A stretch of DNA of 64,000 bases from Paenibacillus sp. V4I7 (lineage in GTDB: Bacteria > Bacillota > Bacilli > Paenibacillales > NBRC-103111): the NCBI RefSeq assembly GCF_030817275.1, contig NZ_JAUSZD010000002.1:3100001-3164000 (forward strand), written 5' to 3'. The position numbers and the translations under genes were made by a program. The notes beneath the pieces are model-generated. The model was not told where the DNA came from, ran no database searches, and worked only from the letters and a program-made list of their open reading frames with translations. Shown here piece by piece: positions 1 to 8,902 of the stretch. Position 1 is the stretch's first letter. Every line of letters starts with the position of its first letter.

Positions 1-288
1 TTGGGGCTACCCGAATGGATTGATTTGGACAAAGATGGAAGAGGTGAACTTGTGGCTTCTTTTGAAGGGGGGCATCTACACCCGCCCAATGTAGAAATCA
101 TCCGATTCGAAGAAGGGAAACTGGAATCAGCCCGAGTAATAGACAAGACTGACGCGGCAAATCCGAAAGTTGCCTTACTAGAGAAGCAAGATGCGGGTAA
201 CTTTATTGTGATTGGTAAAGCCAGGGAAGAGAAGCCGTTATATAATCATTATAAATATGAAAAGGGTCAACTTGTTGCCGTTAATTAG
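1..288 (+). CDS. C-terminal part of an unrecognised protein
   Basis: The reading frame is open from the window edge to the TAG at 286-288, so this is the end of a gene that begins to the left; no start is claimed. An acidic loop (DLDKDGRGEL, about visible residues 8-17) resembles calcium-binding loops of FG-GAP or EF-hand-like repeats, and the rest looks beta-rich. That is not enough to name a family. The first left box of the array repeat starts 18 bases after the stop, so this may be the last gene of an array unit. Confidence 0.6.
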   Translation: MGLPEWIDLDKDGRGELVASFEGGHLHPPNVEIIRFEEGKLESARVIDKTDAANPKVALLEKQDAGNFIVIGKAREEKPLYNHYKYEKGQLVAVN

Positions 289-305
289 TTCATAAATTAA
301 GTTAT

Positions 306-331
306 TGAGCTAACGAGAAACGAGAGTTCAA
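306..331 (+). repeat. Array repeat, left box only
   Basis: AGCTAACGAGAAACGAGAGTT is a diverged left box. No hairpin or right box follows; instead the leader of the 53-residue membrane gene begins directly. The same left box plus leader occurs at 15050, so the two were copied together. Confidence 0.7.
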
Positions 332-398
332 GAGTGACATGGAAGCAGTTCCTTATATAATTCGTAGAAGGAATACTTAGAACGGAGGGATGAAATAA

Positions 399-560
399 GT
401 GGATATTGCCTTAGCTTTATTATCCTTTTTCTTTATGTTGTTTTTCTTAAGTACAATTCGAGCAATTCTAAACAAAGATAAAAGTGACGTACTCATATTC
501 ACGACTTCAGTTTTTTTTGCTGCTATTCTCTTTATTAGTGTAGTTGTTTTTGCTCAGTAA
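399..560 (+). CDS. Small two-helix membrane protein, copy 1 (intact)
   Basis: A 53-codon gene with a GTG start at 399, preceded by GGAGGG at 384-389. The product is almost all hydrophobic: helix 1 at about residues 3-21 (ALALLSFFFMLFFL), a short charged turn (NKDKSD, residues 25-30), then helix 2 at about 32-51. It should sit in the cytoplasmic membrane; the function is unknown. A run of eight T at codons 38-40 is intact here. Two further copies, at 7568 and 15145, have seven T and are out of frame. Array repeats flank the gene on both sides, so it forms a self-contained unit. The triplication and coherent amino-acid pattern argue it was a real gene. Confidence 0.6.
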   Translation: MDIALALLSFFFMLFFLSTIRAILNKDKSDVLIFTTSVFFAAILFISVVVFAQ

Positions 561-562
561 GT

Positions 563-645
563 GCGAGCGGAGAACGATAACGAAAATAATAAAAACTGGC
601 TGCGGGCTATTGGGCAGCCTATTCAAATAACGGGCAGATTAGTGG
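563..645 (+). repeat. Array repeat, complete
   Basis: The left box is reduced (CGGAGAACGATAACG, 568-582). A GGCTGCGGG...GGGCAGCC hairpin lies at 598-619, and the right box TAACGGGCAG at 628-637. A near-identical repeat follows copy 3 of the upstream gene at 15308. Confidence 0.85.
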
Positions 646-831
646 AATACTGTAGGTTCATGGTATTCTTTAGGTAACTGGTGGTGCAATAATGGTAGGA
701 AGAAACGAGCTGCAGAAGTTAATCAAACTTACAGGCGAACGGCAAAATTCGATGCAAGGGCGAATGAAAGTTTCGTTATATACTTCGGGCATCAAATACC
801 AAATTGGTTTAAGACGATGGGGGGCATAACA

Positions 832-1195
832 ATGACTGAAGATCTTACATCCAATTCCAAAATGGTGGCGGCAATGAACTTTCTGCGTGGGGACCATCTA
901 ACCCGAGATGGACATTTACTGGAGTCGATGCTTCGGAAGAGATGCTCAAGATCGCTAAACATAAAGTAGTTGAACTAGGATTGACGCGGCAAACTGTATT
1001 TTGGTTCTTCACTTCACGATGTTCAAGAGAATTGAAGCTGCTTGGATCCATAAAGGATAAACTGAAGCCGAGAGCCCCTTTCGTTCTCGTAAGCGCGTAC
1101 GGAAACCGCGACGATTCCGTACTTCAAGCCAGGTTAAATGTATGGAAAAGCTTTTTAGCGGAGACGAATGGCACAACAAAGAAAAATATAAGATG
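832..1195 (+). pseudogene. Class I SAM methyltransferase remnant
   Basis: Translation gives WTFTGVDASEEMLKIAKHKV followed by VELGL. This is the post-I/motif II region of Rossmann-fold SAM-dependent methyltransferases (the acidic residue after beta strand 2 binds the ribose of SAM). Later comes KDKLKPRAPFVLVSAYGN, the strand-5 'LKPGG' region. Upstream, in another frame, GGGNELSAWGPSNPR looks like a damaged motif I, so at least one frameshift separates the two halves. The N-terminal part before 690 and the C-terminus after 1200 are missing or scrambled. It lies directly after a right box and so probably entered as an array unit and decayed. Confidence 0.6.
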
Positions 1196-1315
1196 AACTA
1201 AAAGAGCTTCAAGAGCAGCATTCGATTATAGGTTTCACTGGTAAGGGCATTGGAAGAATGAATATCTGATAATCTAAGACTGGTATTGTACTATCTGAAG
1301 GGAGAGATCATTTAT

Positions 1316-1723
1316 ATGGATCAAGATTTTTCTTGCAGTAATGTTGTTTCTGGTCAGCTGGATGATGATTGCGATATTAACGTCATGGAAACGCTGAGAG
1401 TTATTGGTGGAAAATGGAAGTTATCCTTACTATGGCAAATTAGCGAGGAAAGTAAACGATTTAACGAGTTGCGTCGAGCATTGCCGGGAATTTCTCAAAA
1501 AATGTTGACACAGCAACTGCGTGAATTGGAAGAGGACGGTTTGCTGCAGCGAAAGGTTATTCCTGATAAGCCTCCAAAAGTTGAATATTCATTAACAAAA
1601 TACGGTAAAACGCTGGATTCATTATTTGATGCTATGTATGAATGGGGAGGACATCACCGAAAAATAATGAGCCAGCACCTACAAGGAAATGAAGTCGAAA
1701 AGATCTCAGGATTAAATCCCTGA
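1316..1723 (+). CDS. HxlR-family winged-helix transcriptional regulator
   Basis: A 135-residue protein with the HxlR hallmarks: an N-terminal cysteine (CDINVMETLRVIGGKWKLSL, starting near residue 23), then RFNELRRALPGISQKMLTQQ and LRELEEDGLLQRKV (the recognition and wing region), then KVEYSLTKYGKTL. The family binds DNA as dimers, often sensing redox or aldehyde/quinone stress and controlling a neighbouring oxidoreductase. The start at 1316 is preferred over 1286 because AAGGGAGAG lies at 1299-1306 and because it gives the usual family length. The convergent aldo/keto reductase gene just downstream is a plausible target, but this is inference. Confidence 0.9.
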   Translation: MDQDFSCSNVVSGQLDDDCDINVMETLRVIGGKWKLSLLWQISEESKRFNELRRALPGISQKMLTQQLRELEEDGLLQRKVIPDKPPKVEYSLTKYGKTLDSLFDAMYEWGGHHRKIMSQHLQGNEVEKISGLNP

Positions 1724-1733
1724 GATCTTTTCG
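1696..1733 (+). terminator. Bidirectional hairpin terminator
   Basis: CGAAAAGATCTCAGG (1696-1710) pairs with its complement at 1718-1733. It overlaps the end of the HxlR gene and sits between two convergent genes, with T-rich flanks in both directions. Confidence 0.8.
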
Positions 1734-1742
1734 TTGTGGTAT

Positions 1743-2738
1743 TTATTTCTCGCTGTCGAGATGTGCCATCTCCTCAGCATAATATCGATCCCCAGATACA
1801 GCAGTCGGAGGAATGGCTGCTTGTATAGCTTCCAGGTCCTTGGGAGCCAAATTCACATTTAACGCTCCCAGGACATCTTTGAGATATGTGCGGCGCCTTG
1901 CGCCAATAATTGGAACAATGTCTTCCCCTTGTGAGAGGATCCAGGCTATGGCGAGCTGAGCGACAGTTATTTGCTTCTCTTCAGCAATTTCACGTAAAGC
2001 TTCAACAAGAGACAGATTTTTATCCAGATTCTCGCCTTGAAATCTTGGAACATAGCCGCGGAAATCATAAGGACTTAAGGCGCGTTCTTTAGACCAACTA
2101 CCGCTTAAAAGTCCTCGGGAAAGAACACCATAAGCGGTTAAGGATATGCCGAGCTCCCTTAAAGTCGGAAGAATCTTTTCTTCAATTCCACGGCTAAACA
2201 AGGAATACTCAATTTGTAGTGAAGTAATGGGATGTACAGCATGAGCGCGTCTTATGGTATCCGCACCGGCTTCCGAGAGGCCAATATGTCGAACGTATCC
2301 CGCTTTGACCATGTCCGCAATAGCACCTACAACTTCTTCGATAGGTACGTTTGGATCGACACGTGCAGGCTGATACAAATCGATATATTCGACATTTAGC
2401 CTTTTTAATGAATAAGCTAGAAAATTTTTAACGGATTCCGGACGGGCATCAAATCCTCCCCATCCTCCATCAGGAGTACGCAATGCTCCGAACTTAACAG
2501 CTATATAAGCTTGATCCCTCTTTTTACCTTGCAATGCCTCGCCTAGCAGCAGCTCATTATGACCAGAGCCATAGAAATCACCAGTATCAAACAATGTAAT
2601 TCCTTGTTCAAGTGCCTCGTGAATAGTTGCTATACTCTCCACTCTGTCTGACTGACCATAAAGATCGGACATTCCCATTAAGCCGAGACCGATTGCGGAA
2701 ACCGAAGAACTCTGTGAACCGAATGATTTGTATTTCAT
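1743..2738 (-). CDS. Aldo/keto reductase
   Basis: A 331-residue NADPH-dependent oxidoreductase of the TIM-barrel AKR superfamily. Visible features are TLFDTGDFYGSGHNELLLGE (catalytic Asp and Tyr, about residues 49-68), KFG near residue 82 (catalytic Lys), and the C-terminal NADP-binding part with VPIIGARRRTYLKD. At the fourth position of the tetrad, where many members have HRVD, this protein reads YQPARVDPN, so the usual His is absent, as in a recognised AKR subgroup. A GAGGAGG ribosome site lies just upstream of the ATG at 2738. It converges on the HxlR gene and shares its terminator. Confidence 0.93.
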   Translation of the reverse strand: MKYKSFGSQSSSVSAIGLGLMGMSDLYGQSDRVESIATIHEALEQGITLFDTGDFYGSGHNELLLGEALQGKKRDQAYIAVKFGALRTPDGGWGGFDARPESVKNFLAYSLKRLNVEYIDLYQPARVDPNVPIEEVVGAIADMVKAGYVRHIGLSEAGADTIRRAHAVHPITSLQIEYSLFSRGIEEKILPTLRELGISLTAYGVLSRGLLSGSWSKERALSPYDFRGYVPRFQGENLDKNLSLVEALREIAEEKQITVAQLAIAWILSQGEDIVPIIGARRRTYLKDVLGALNVNLAPKDLEAIQAAIPPTAVSGDRYYAEEMAHLDSEK

Positions 2739-3005
2739 GTTTATTCCTCCTCAATATTTTTTCGTCCTGGTTATGAAACCAAGTATAGAATAAGGTGATT
2801 GGTCCTTCAAGGAGGCACTATTTAATAAGATAGTTACTTTTAAGTTACCTTTGGTCTTTTTTACTTTTCTTATTCACTCTAGGATTTCTATTTCCTTGGT
2901 GATGTTTCACAATCGGGATCAATCGAGACAACTAGTACTTGTTGGATAAATTCCGTCAAATTTTGAAACAATATCACTATAAATTTAAGAAAGGAAATTC
3001 TACCA
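2739..3005. promoter_or_regulatory. Divergent intergenic region upstream of the ger operon
   Basis: 267 bases between the divergent aldo/keto reductase and germination operons. AT-rich with no ORF. The promoters of both transcripts must lie here, but none could be assigned with confidence; a forespore sigma-G promoter would be expected for the ger side. Confidence 0.35.
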
Positions 3006-4454
3006 ATGAACCTGGAAAAGAATGATGAACATATAAATAACCTAAAAAAAATGGCGAATTCATCTGATTTTATAATTTATGAGAATTGTACATCTATCCT
3101 TCCCTTTACTATTAGCTATTTTAAAACCTTAATTAATCCAACTATTTTACATGAATCAATCTTGCCTCTCATCAATTTAAACGGGGATCAATCGTTAGTC
3201 GAATTCTATGCTTTATTACCATTTACTGAAAAATTGATGACAGCAGAGTGGGAAATAATTGAGGGAAAATTGCTTAGAGGATACGTTGTTATTTATTTCA
3301 AAGGAAAGGATAAACAAGTTGTATTAGTAGATGGAGCAGAAAATAAAGGTAGATCCGTTCAACAACCTGAAATTGAATTTAGTGTAGTTGGGCCAAAAGA
3401 AGCACTTGTAGAATCCTTAGAAGTTAATTTGAATTTGATACGTAGAAGATTGCCTGTTCCAAACCTTAAAATGAAGGAACTCTCTGTAGGTAGCTTATCG
3501 AAATCAAAAGTGGTTGTTTGTTATTTGGAAGGGATAACTAATGAGGATTACGTGAGAACTGTTACAGAGAGAATTGAGGGTATAGATTATGATTTTCTAT
3601 TTGACACCACTATGTTGTCACAAATGATTGAAGGAAACACGAAATCGATTTTCCCTCAGCTGTTGGAAACGGAAAGACCGGATCGTATATGTTCAGGTTT
3701 AGGATTAGGACAGGTTGCTATCTTAATGGATGGTTCTCCTGATGCATTGCTCGGTCCAGTATCGTTAAATTGGTTTTTTGTGTCATATGAAGATTATTAT
3801 TTGCCTTGGAATATCGCATCTTTCTTTAGGCTAATAAGGATTTTTGCAATTATTTTTTCCATAAGTGCTTCATCACTTTATGTAGCCGTAACCACTTATC
3901 ATTACGAAGTAGTTTCTACTACTTTATTAAGCACGCTGATTTCGTCAAGGGCAACGATTCCATTGCCGCCTGTTATCGAAGCAATTATTATGGAATTGAC
4001 CATTGAACTTTTGAGAGAAGCAGGTGCGAGATTACCGGCTAGAGTTGGACAAACCATAGGAATAGTAGGAGGTATTGTAATTGGGACTGCAGCTGTCCAA
4101 GCATCACTCACCAGCAATATATTGTTAATTATTGTTGGATTATCTGCTTTGGCCTCTTTCACTACTCCGATTTTCAGAATGAGCACGACGATTCGGTTAC
4201 TTCGATACCCACTGATTTTAGCTGCACAATGGCTGGGATTGCTCGGTATATTTATCATTTCTGCTTTCATTCTCATACATCTTTTGAGGTTAAAGACGTT
4301 GGGATCACCTTATTTGGCACCCATTTACCCGTTTCGACGTTCTGATTTAAATGATTCGTTGGTTCGTCTTCCCTTTTCGAGTTTTTCTAAGAGACCAAGC
4401 TCCCTACGTACACAAAATCCTTCCAGAATAAGTTCAGATCTAGATGAAGAATGA
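3006..4454 (+). CDS. Spore germination receptor A subunit (GerA/GerKA family)
   Basis: 482 residues, the usual length for GerAA-type proteins. A large N-terminal soluble half (FIIYENCTSILPFT near residue 20; the conserved region around RPDRICSGLGLGQVAILMDG, about residues 223-242) is followed by several membrane helices in the second half (RATIPLPPVIEAIIMELTIE; GQTIGIVGGIVIGTAAVQAS). This is the Pfam GerA family. With the B and C subunits it forms the germinant receptor in the inner spore membrane that senses nutrients and starts ion and DPA release. It is first in a three-gene operon, with 11 bases to the B subunit. Confidence 0.95.
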   Translation: MNLEKNDEHINNLKKMANSSDFIIYENCTSILPFTISYFKTLINPTILHESILPLINLNGDQSLVEFYALLPFTEKLMTAEWEIIEGKLLRGYVVIYFKGKDKQVVLVDGAENKGRSVQQPEIEFSVVGPKEALVESLEVNLNLIRRRLPVPNLKMKELSVGSLSKSKVVVCYLEGITNEDYVRTVTERIEGIDYDFLFDTTMLSQMIEGNTKSIFPQLLETERPDRICSGLGLGQVAILMDGSPDALLGPVSLNWFFVSYEDYYLPWNIASFFRLIRIFAIIFSISASSLYVAVTTYHYEVVSTTLLSTLISSRATIPLPPVIEAIIMELTIELLREAGARLPARVGQTIGIVGGIVIGTAAVQASLTSNILLIIVGLSALASFTTPIFRMSTTIRLLRYPLILAAQWLGLLGIFIISAFILIHLLRLKTLGSPYLAPIYPFRRSDLNDSLVRLPFSSFSKRPSSLRTQNPSRISSDLDEE

Positions 4455-4465
4455 GGTTGTAAATT

Positions 4466-5548
4466 ATGGGCAATAACATCAGTGAAAAATACTTACTTTC
4501 ACCTTATATGGCATTTTTTGCAGCACACTGTATGCAATTAGGAGTAGGCTTCCTGACATTCCAAAGTGCGCTTACAAAGATAGCTGGACAGGATGCGTGG
4601 ATTGTTGTCATATTAAACGGTCTTATTTTTCACTTCGTCATTTGGATGATGTATCGGATATTAAATTCAGAAAAAAAAGACATTATATCCATCAACCAAG
4701 TTTTTTTCGGGAGGTGGATTGGTAATTTATTGAACCTGGTGCTTATCGGATATCTGCTTCTTTTCGGTGGCACTGTGCTTGGAACATTTATAGAGATCGT
4801 TCAGGTATGGATGTTTCCTGATCTGGAGAGATGGATTCTTAATCTGGTGTTACTTTCTCTTGCCTGCTATGCCGTATATGGCGGTTTAAGAATAGTTATC
4901 GGAGTTTGCTTCTTTAGTTTATTTCAATATCTGCTACTTTTTATTTATGTATTTCTTGCACCCTATTTTCATTTTAGCAATTTCTTACCCATTATGGATC
5001 ATAAAGTAGTTGAAATAGCAAAAGGCTTAGGGGAAACAACCTTTATTTTCCTTGGCGTGGAAGTCATATTGATTTGTTATCCATTTTTTAAACAGCCTCA
5101 AAAATCTGAACGTTGGGTGCACTTAGCTAATTTAACCGTTACCTTATTTTACCTGAGCGAAATACTAACATCATTAGCATTTTTTAGTAAAGACCAATTA
5201 ATTAAACTAATATGGCCAACATTATCTCAATTCCAATTCGTACAGCTTCCGTATGTTGAACGTTTTGAATTTGTGGGTGTTGCTTCTCAGTTGATGCGCG
5301 TTCTACCTGTTCTATGTTTAAGTTTATGGTCCGTGAGCCGAATCACTAAAATAATCACCAATATCAGATTAACTACCACGGTTCCTATTTATGTAGTGCT
5401 GTTGTTTATTTTTGTGACCTTACTGTCTCATCCTAAAATTACAGACTATGCGCATCTTTTGCTGTCTTATTCCGGCATGACGATTGTTTACGCTTATATT
5501 CCCATTATGTTTTTACTTGTGATGATAAAGAAGGTGAAACCTGGATGA
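4466..5548 (+). CDS. Spore germination receptor B subunit (GerAB/GerKB family)
   Basis: 360 residues, very hydrophobic with about ten predicted helices. It belongs to the GerAB family, a branch of the APC amino-acid transporter superfamily, and is the likely germinant-binding subunit. The N-terminus (SPYMAFFAAHCMQLGVGFLT) shows the typical GerAB start. The gene ends in ATGA, overlapping the first codon of the C subunit by 4 bases, which indicates translational coupling. Confidence 0.94.
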   Translation: MGNNISEKYLLSPYMAFFAAHCMQLGVGFLTFQSALTKIAGQDAWIVVILNGLIFHFVIWMMYRILNSEKKDIISINQVFFGRWIGNLLNLVLIGYLLLFGGTVLGTFIEIVQVWMFPDLERWILNLVLLSLACYAVYGGLRIVIGVCFFSLFQYLLLFIYVFLAPYFHFSNFLPIMDHKVVEIAKGLGETTFIFLGVEVILICYPFFKQPQKSERWVHLANLTVTLFYLSEILTSLAFFSKDQLIKLIWPTLSQFQFVQLPYVERFEFVGVASQLMRVLPVLCLSLWSVSRITKIITNIRLTTTVPIYVVLLFIFVTLLSHPKITDYAHLLLSYSGMTIVYAYIPIMFLLVMIKKVKPG

Positions 5549-6624
5549 AACGATTTGCTCTGATTGTAATTGTTATTTTTATTACTATCGTTGCTCTGAT
5601 AGGTTGCGTAAATAAATCAATAATTGATCGAGTATCAATCCCTCTTGTTATAGGTTTGGATAAAGGGCCGGAGACGACAATGATATTAACGATTTCAAAA
5701 CCTCAGTACAAGGGTAAGGACACGATTACAAATGTCGAGGCAACCGCCGTTAGTCAAACCATTATAAATGCAGGAGGAATACTTCTGGAAGAGGAGAACA
5801 TGCCCATATTAAGTGGAAAGCTATCCGTCCTACTTTGTAGTCGTCAGCTTGCTAAAGAAGGACTTGAAAAAGCTATAGATATGACCTTGAGAAATCCAAG
5901 AGTATCTAAACGTTTGCAAATAGCAGTGGTAGATGGACAAGCTAAAGAGTTATTAGAGGCTAAATATAATCATTCTGTGGAAAAAGGCAATTATTTGATT
6001 CAACAATTCAATAGTAATCTTAAAGAAGGACATTTACCAAGGACAAATTTGCATACTTTTGAATATGCCTTGTTGGGTAAAGGGATCGATCCGTATCTGC
6101 CGCTTGTAAAATTAGAAGAGGGTAAATTTAAAATAACGGGTCTAGCTTTATTTCAAAAGGACAAGTATGTTGATTCCTTAAACAATAAGGAATTAAAATT
6201 TTTTAAATTGCTTGTTGAAAAAAAGAATCACGGTACATATGAAACGAAATTAAAGAAAGATGTATACGTTTCTGTACAGAACGAACAATCCAGTTTTCGA
6301 TATAAAGTGTCATTTAATACCGTTAATCCTGAAATTGACATTCAACTTAAAATGGAAGGGAGCATTTTGGAAAGTACAGGTTTCGAAATAACAGATAATG
6401 ACAGACAACACCTTGAAGCTACATTTAGTAAAGAAATTGTTAATGAAGGAGAGAATTTAATCCATAGATTTCAAAAACTAGGAATCGATCCACTGGGTCT
6501 TGGTAACTTTGTACGAAGCAGAACTAGACATTGGGACGAAAATATATGGGAGGAACAGTATCCGAATATAAAAATAAAAATAAATGCCGATGTTAACCTT
6601 ATTGGGATAGGTGACAGAAAGTAA
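5545..6624 (+). CDS. Spore germination receptor C lipoprotein (GerAC family)
   Basis: 359 residues with a type II signal peptide and lipobox ALIGC (Cys21), so it is anchored to the outer face of the inner spore membrane. The sequence RVSIPLVIGLDKG after the lipobox and the C-terminal region are typical of GerAC. It completes the gerABC receptor. The first array repeat after the operon begins about 40 bases downstream; the operon itself shows no array features and looks like chromosomal backbone. Confidence 0.94.
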   Translation: MKRFALIVIVIFITIVALIGCVNKSIIDRVSIPLVIGLDKGPETTMILTISKPQYKGKDTITNVEATAVSQTIINAGGILLEEENMPILSGKLSVLLCSRQLAKEGLEKAIDMTLRNPRVSKRLQIAVVDGQAKELLEAKYNHSVEKGNYLIQQFNSNLKEGHLPRTNLHTFEYALLGKGIDPYLPLVKLEEGKFKITGLALFQKDKYVDSLNNKELKFFKLLVEKKNHGTYETKLKKDVYVSVQNEQSSFRYKVSFNTVNPEIDIQLKMEGSILESTGFEITDNDRQHLEATFSKEIVNEGENLIHRFQKLGIDPLGLGNFVRSRTRHWDENIWEEQYPNIKIKINADVNLIGIGDRK

Positions 6625-6665
6625 TATTTAGACAGGATAAAGAAATATAACCCAGTATGTGATTA

Positions 6666-6757
6666 AACTAACGGAAGACGATAGTTGAATAACGAACATC
6701 AATAAGGCTGCCGCGGGAACGATGGGCAGCCTTGTTACGCTAAGGGCAGAATACTTG
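6666..6757 (+). repeat. Array repeat, complete
   Basis: L box AACTAACGGAAGACGATAGTT minus its last bases at 6666-6686. Hairpin GGCTGCCGCGG...GGGCAGCC at 6706-6731. R box GTTACGCTAAGGGCAGAATA at 6734-6753. It lies after the ger operon and opens the main array. Confidence 0.9.
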
Positions 6758-6850
6758 TATAGCGTTAAAGGGAATTGTCATTGGTTCGCTAATAATTGAA
6801 TATCTTTTGTTATCTATGAAGCAAACCTGTCTAACACGGCTATTAACCGA
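6758..6850 (+). repeat. 93 bp segment duplicated at 21658
   Basis: The sequence following the right box (TAGCGTTAAAGGGAATTGTC onward, to AAGCAAACCTGTCT) recurs with few changes at 21658-21750, where it also follows a right box. No ORF is visible in it. It may be a shared promoter/leader or the start of a duplicated unit whose gene differs. Confidence 0.75.
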
Positions 6851-6900
6851 ATTTCGCCAAAAAGACGGTATCTGAAATAACCTGAGATTATGGAGGGAAC

Positions 6901-7428
6901 ATGAGAGTTTATAGAATTATTTTAATCCTATTATTTATTTCTCTTGTTATTTCTGGATGTAAAAGCAAGACAATTGAAGAAGAGTTTTATAAAACACATA
7001 AAAAAGAAGGACAGGAAATAATTTATCAAGGCTCCATAATGACAAGACCGTTCATTTTATTTAGAGCCCCTTTTGATAATGGAAATATTGGTATTGGCTT
7101 GGCAGTGTTTGAGGGTGATGAAGTTAAAGGATGGAAACTGAGTTCATCAAATGCAATGTATAATGAAACTAAATTGTTAATAGATCAATCAGGAATTAAC
7201 TTTAAAGATAATGTTAGAAGGTATTTAATATATGGTTTTATTAATGATCCCGAAATAAATAAAATTGAAATAATCGATAAGTACAATCAGGTTATCGAGG
7301 CGAACATTATCCAAACTAATTGGAAGAGAGTATATTACGGATTAGTTGAAATGAATGAATTGAGAATTAATGCTTATGACAAGAACAATAAAATCCTGTT
7401 CGAAGTGCCGTACAAGAGCAAGAATTAG
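6901..7428 (+). CDS. Predicted lipoprotein, unknown function
   Basis: 175 residues. The signal peptide ends in a clear lipobox (LVISGC, Cys20), so the protein should be lipid-anchored on the outside of the membrane. The mature part is about 155 residues of mixed alpha/beta sequence with no motif recognised. It starts at ATG 6901, one base after a GGAGGGAAC-type ribosome site. The gene is AT-rich compared with the lyase island and is a single-gene unit of the array. Confidence 0.8.
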   Translation: MRVYRIILILLFISLVISGCKSKTIEEEFYKTHKKEGQEIIYQGSIMTRPFILFRAPFDNGNIGIGLAVFEGDEVKGWKLSSSNAMYNETKLLIDQSGINFKDNVRRYLIYGFINDPEINKIEIIDKYNQVIEANIIQTNWKRVYYGLVEMNELRINAYDKNNKILFEVPYKSKN

Positions 7429-7440
7429 ATTGTACTCAAG

Positions 7441-7567
7441 GATGTCAGGTTACTTCAGATAACACCGTGTCAGGCTACGGGGCTAACCCCCTTGTCCGCT
7501 GCTTTTTTGAATAATATACTCTATGATATTTATAAGAATCTTTGCTTAGAATGGAGGGATGAAATAA
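7441..7567 (+). other. Leader of membrane-gene copy 2 with a degenerate hairpin
   Basis: No gene. A GC-rich stretch (CAGGCTACGGGGCTAACCCC, from 7471) with a following T-run at 7503-7508 may be a decayed array repeat or terminator. The last 40 bases match the leader of copy 1 (AGAATGGAGGGATGAAATAA). Confidence 0.4.
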
Positions 7568-7731
7568 GTGGATGTCGCCTTAGCTTTATTGGTATCCTTT
7601 TTCTTTATGTTGTTTTTCTTAATTACAATTCGAGCAATTCTTAACAAAGATAAAAGTGATATTCTCATATTCACTACTTCGGTTTTTTTGTAGCTTTTCT
7701 ATATAGTAGTGTAGTTATTTTTGCTAAGTAA
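7568..7731 (+). pseudogene. Small two-helix membrane protein, copy 2 (frameshifted)
   Basis: Same gene as at 399-560, starting at GTG 7568 after GGAGGG. The T-run at 7683-7689 has seven T instead of eight, which puts TAG 7691-7693 in frame and cuts the product to about 41 residues. Adding one T restores the frame to TAA 7729-7731. The first helix would still be made. The indel sits in a homopolymer, so slippage, phase variation or a sequencing error are all possible. Confidence 0.6.
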
Positions 7732-7747
7732 GTGTGTTCGAGTACCT

Positions 7748-7812
7748 TATTAACTACCGGGAAACGATAGCGCAAAAAATAACAGATTACCGGTAGCAAT
7801 TAATGAGCAGGC
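7748..7812 (+). repeat. Array repeat, diverged
   Basis: L box TTAACTACCGGGAAACGATA at 7749-7768. A weak hairpin CTACCGG...CCGGTAG pairs 7754-7760 with 7789-7795. R box remnant TAATGAGCAGG at 7801-7811. Confidence 0.65.
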
Positions 7813-7851
7813 TGGGTGTAGACAAATCGGAAACGGGAGAGATAAGGAATA

Positions 7852-8082
7852 TTGAAAAAGAGATTTTCGGTTGGCAAGGCGGAGTGGTCAGATACAAGAG
7901 AAGAACAGTTTAGAAAAGACAGCCTAGATATCGCTTTTCGATTTGGCGATACTTTAAATACTAGAGATGGTACAGTTTATATAATTAAAAAAGATGTTGA
8001 GATAGAGATTTCGAAACCCAATAAAGTGAAAACCTTTTGGTTCGAGACATGGCTAAAGTTAAAAGATTTCTATGGAGTCTAA
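7852..8082 (+). CDS. Small hypothetical protein
   Basis: 76 residues, charged and soluble, no family recognised (FRFGDTLNTRDGTVYIIKKD in the middle). The start is a TTG at 7852 with GGGAGA at 7835-7840 and AAGGA at 7844-7848 upstream. The stop is 7 bases before the next array repeat, and a diverged repeat precedes it, so it has the layout of an array unit. Without a homologue the coding call rests on the ribosome site and position. Confidence 0.5.
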   Translation: MKKRFSVGKAEWSDTREEQFRKDSLDIAFRFGDTLNTRDGTVYIIKKDVEIEISKPNKVKTFWFETWLKLKDFYGV

Positions 8083-8087
8083 CACGA

Positions 8088-8182
8088 TTCAACTAACGGA
8101 TAACGATAGTGGAATGAACACCCAGGACGAGGCTGCCGGTATGATCGGTGGCCTTCATTACGTTAACTGGCAGGATTGTGTG
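8088..8182 (+). repeat. Array repeat, complete
   Basis: L box TTCAACTAACGGATAACGAT at 8088-8107. Hairpin GGCTGCCGGT...GGTGGCC at 8131-8153. R box ACGTTAACTGGCAGGAT at 8160-8176. Confidence 0.9.
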
Positions 8183-8213
8183 GTAATTTACTATATGAAT
8201 ACGTATTTAAATG

Positions 8214-8222
8214 TGGTAAAAT
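8214..8222 (+). promoter_or_regulatory. Extended -10 promoter element of the unit
   Basis: TGGTAAAAT-type extended -10 about 40 bases before the ATG at 8263 and just downstream of the R box. The same word recurs at the matching place in other units. Confidence 0.5.
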
Positions 8223-8262
8223 ATGGTAACAACGAAATATTTTAACTCTACTAAGGAGATCT

Positions 8263-8769
8263 ATGAATAATATTAGATACCCTGTCATATCACGTACTTT
8301 ACTTATAGCTATTGGTTATACTGTGTTTTACTTTTTAACATATATGTTTGCAGCAATTAGTTACTCAGCAGTGGTAAACGTTCCAGCAGATCAAAGTAGA
8401 TCCATCTCTTGGTTGTATTATGGAGTGCTGTTTACAATTATTCCTTACTTAGGTTCATTAGTTATTGCCTTAGCTGATATAAATCATGTTCGGTATAATT
8501 CTAAAAATCACATTATTTTGTTACATACATTTTTTGTAACTCAAATAGTGGATAAGCTAGGTATTGCTTTCTTAGCAACTTTGCTAGCTCAAGGCTTCCC
8601 TTGGTACGGACGTGCATTTCCGTCATCCGGTTATAACATATTGTGTGAGGAACTACCTTTTTATTGTTCCAGCTATATAGAACCTTATCTAATAATTAAC
8701 ACAGTTGGTGGAGTAATAATATTTACAGCAGCGTATTTTTTTACAAAGTCATCCTTAAAGATTAAATAA
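8263..8769 (+). CDS. Predicted four-helix membrane protein
   Basis: 168 residues with four probable transmembrane segments, at about residues 9-31, 51-73, 85-108 and 143-161. No family recognised. The start at ATG 8263 has AAGGAGAT directly upstream. The unit has its own extended -10 at 8214. Function unknown; location predicted in the cytoplasmic membrane. Confidence 0.75.
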   Translation: MNNIRYPVISRTLLIAIGYTVFYFLTYMFAAISYSAVVNVPADQSRSISWLYYGVLFTIIPYLGSLVIALADINHVRYNSKNHIILLHTFFVTQIVDKLGIAFLATLLAQGFPWYGRAFPSSGYNILCEELPFYCSSYIEPYLIINTVGGVIIFTAAYFFTKSSLKIK

Positions 8770-8802
8770 ACAAATATGGAGGCTGCCAAATAGTCTCCAT
8801 TA

Positions 8803-8892
8803 GGTTTAACGGAGAACGATAGCACAATAATGACAGGCTGCCGGCTTACTCGGCAGCCTGTTGAAGTAACGGGCAGAATTGCGTAACTAAAC
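8803..8892 (+). repeat. Array repeat, complete and canonical
   Basis: L box GTTTAACGGAGAACGATAGC at 8804-8823. Perfect hairpin GGCTGCCG/CGGCAGCC at 8837-8858. R box AAGTAACGGGCAGAATTGCG at 8863-8882. Confidence 0.92.
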
Positions 8893-8902
8893 CCAATTTT
8901 TG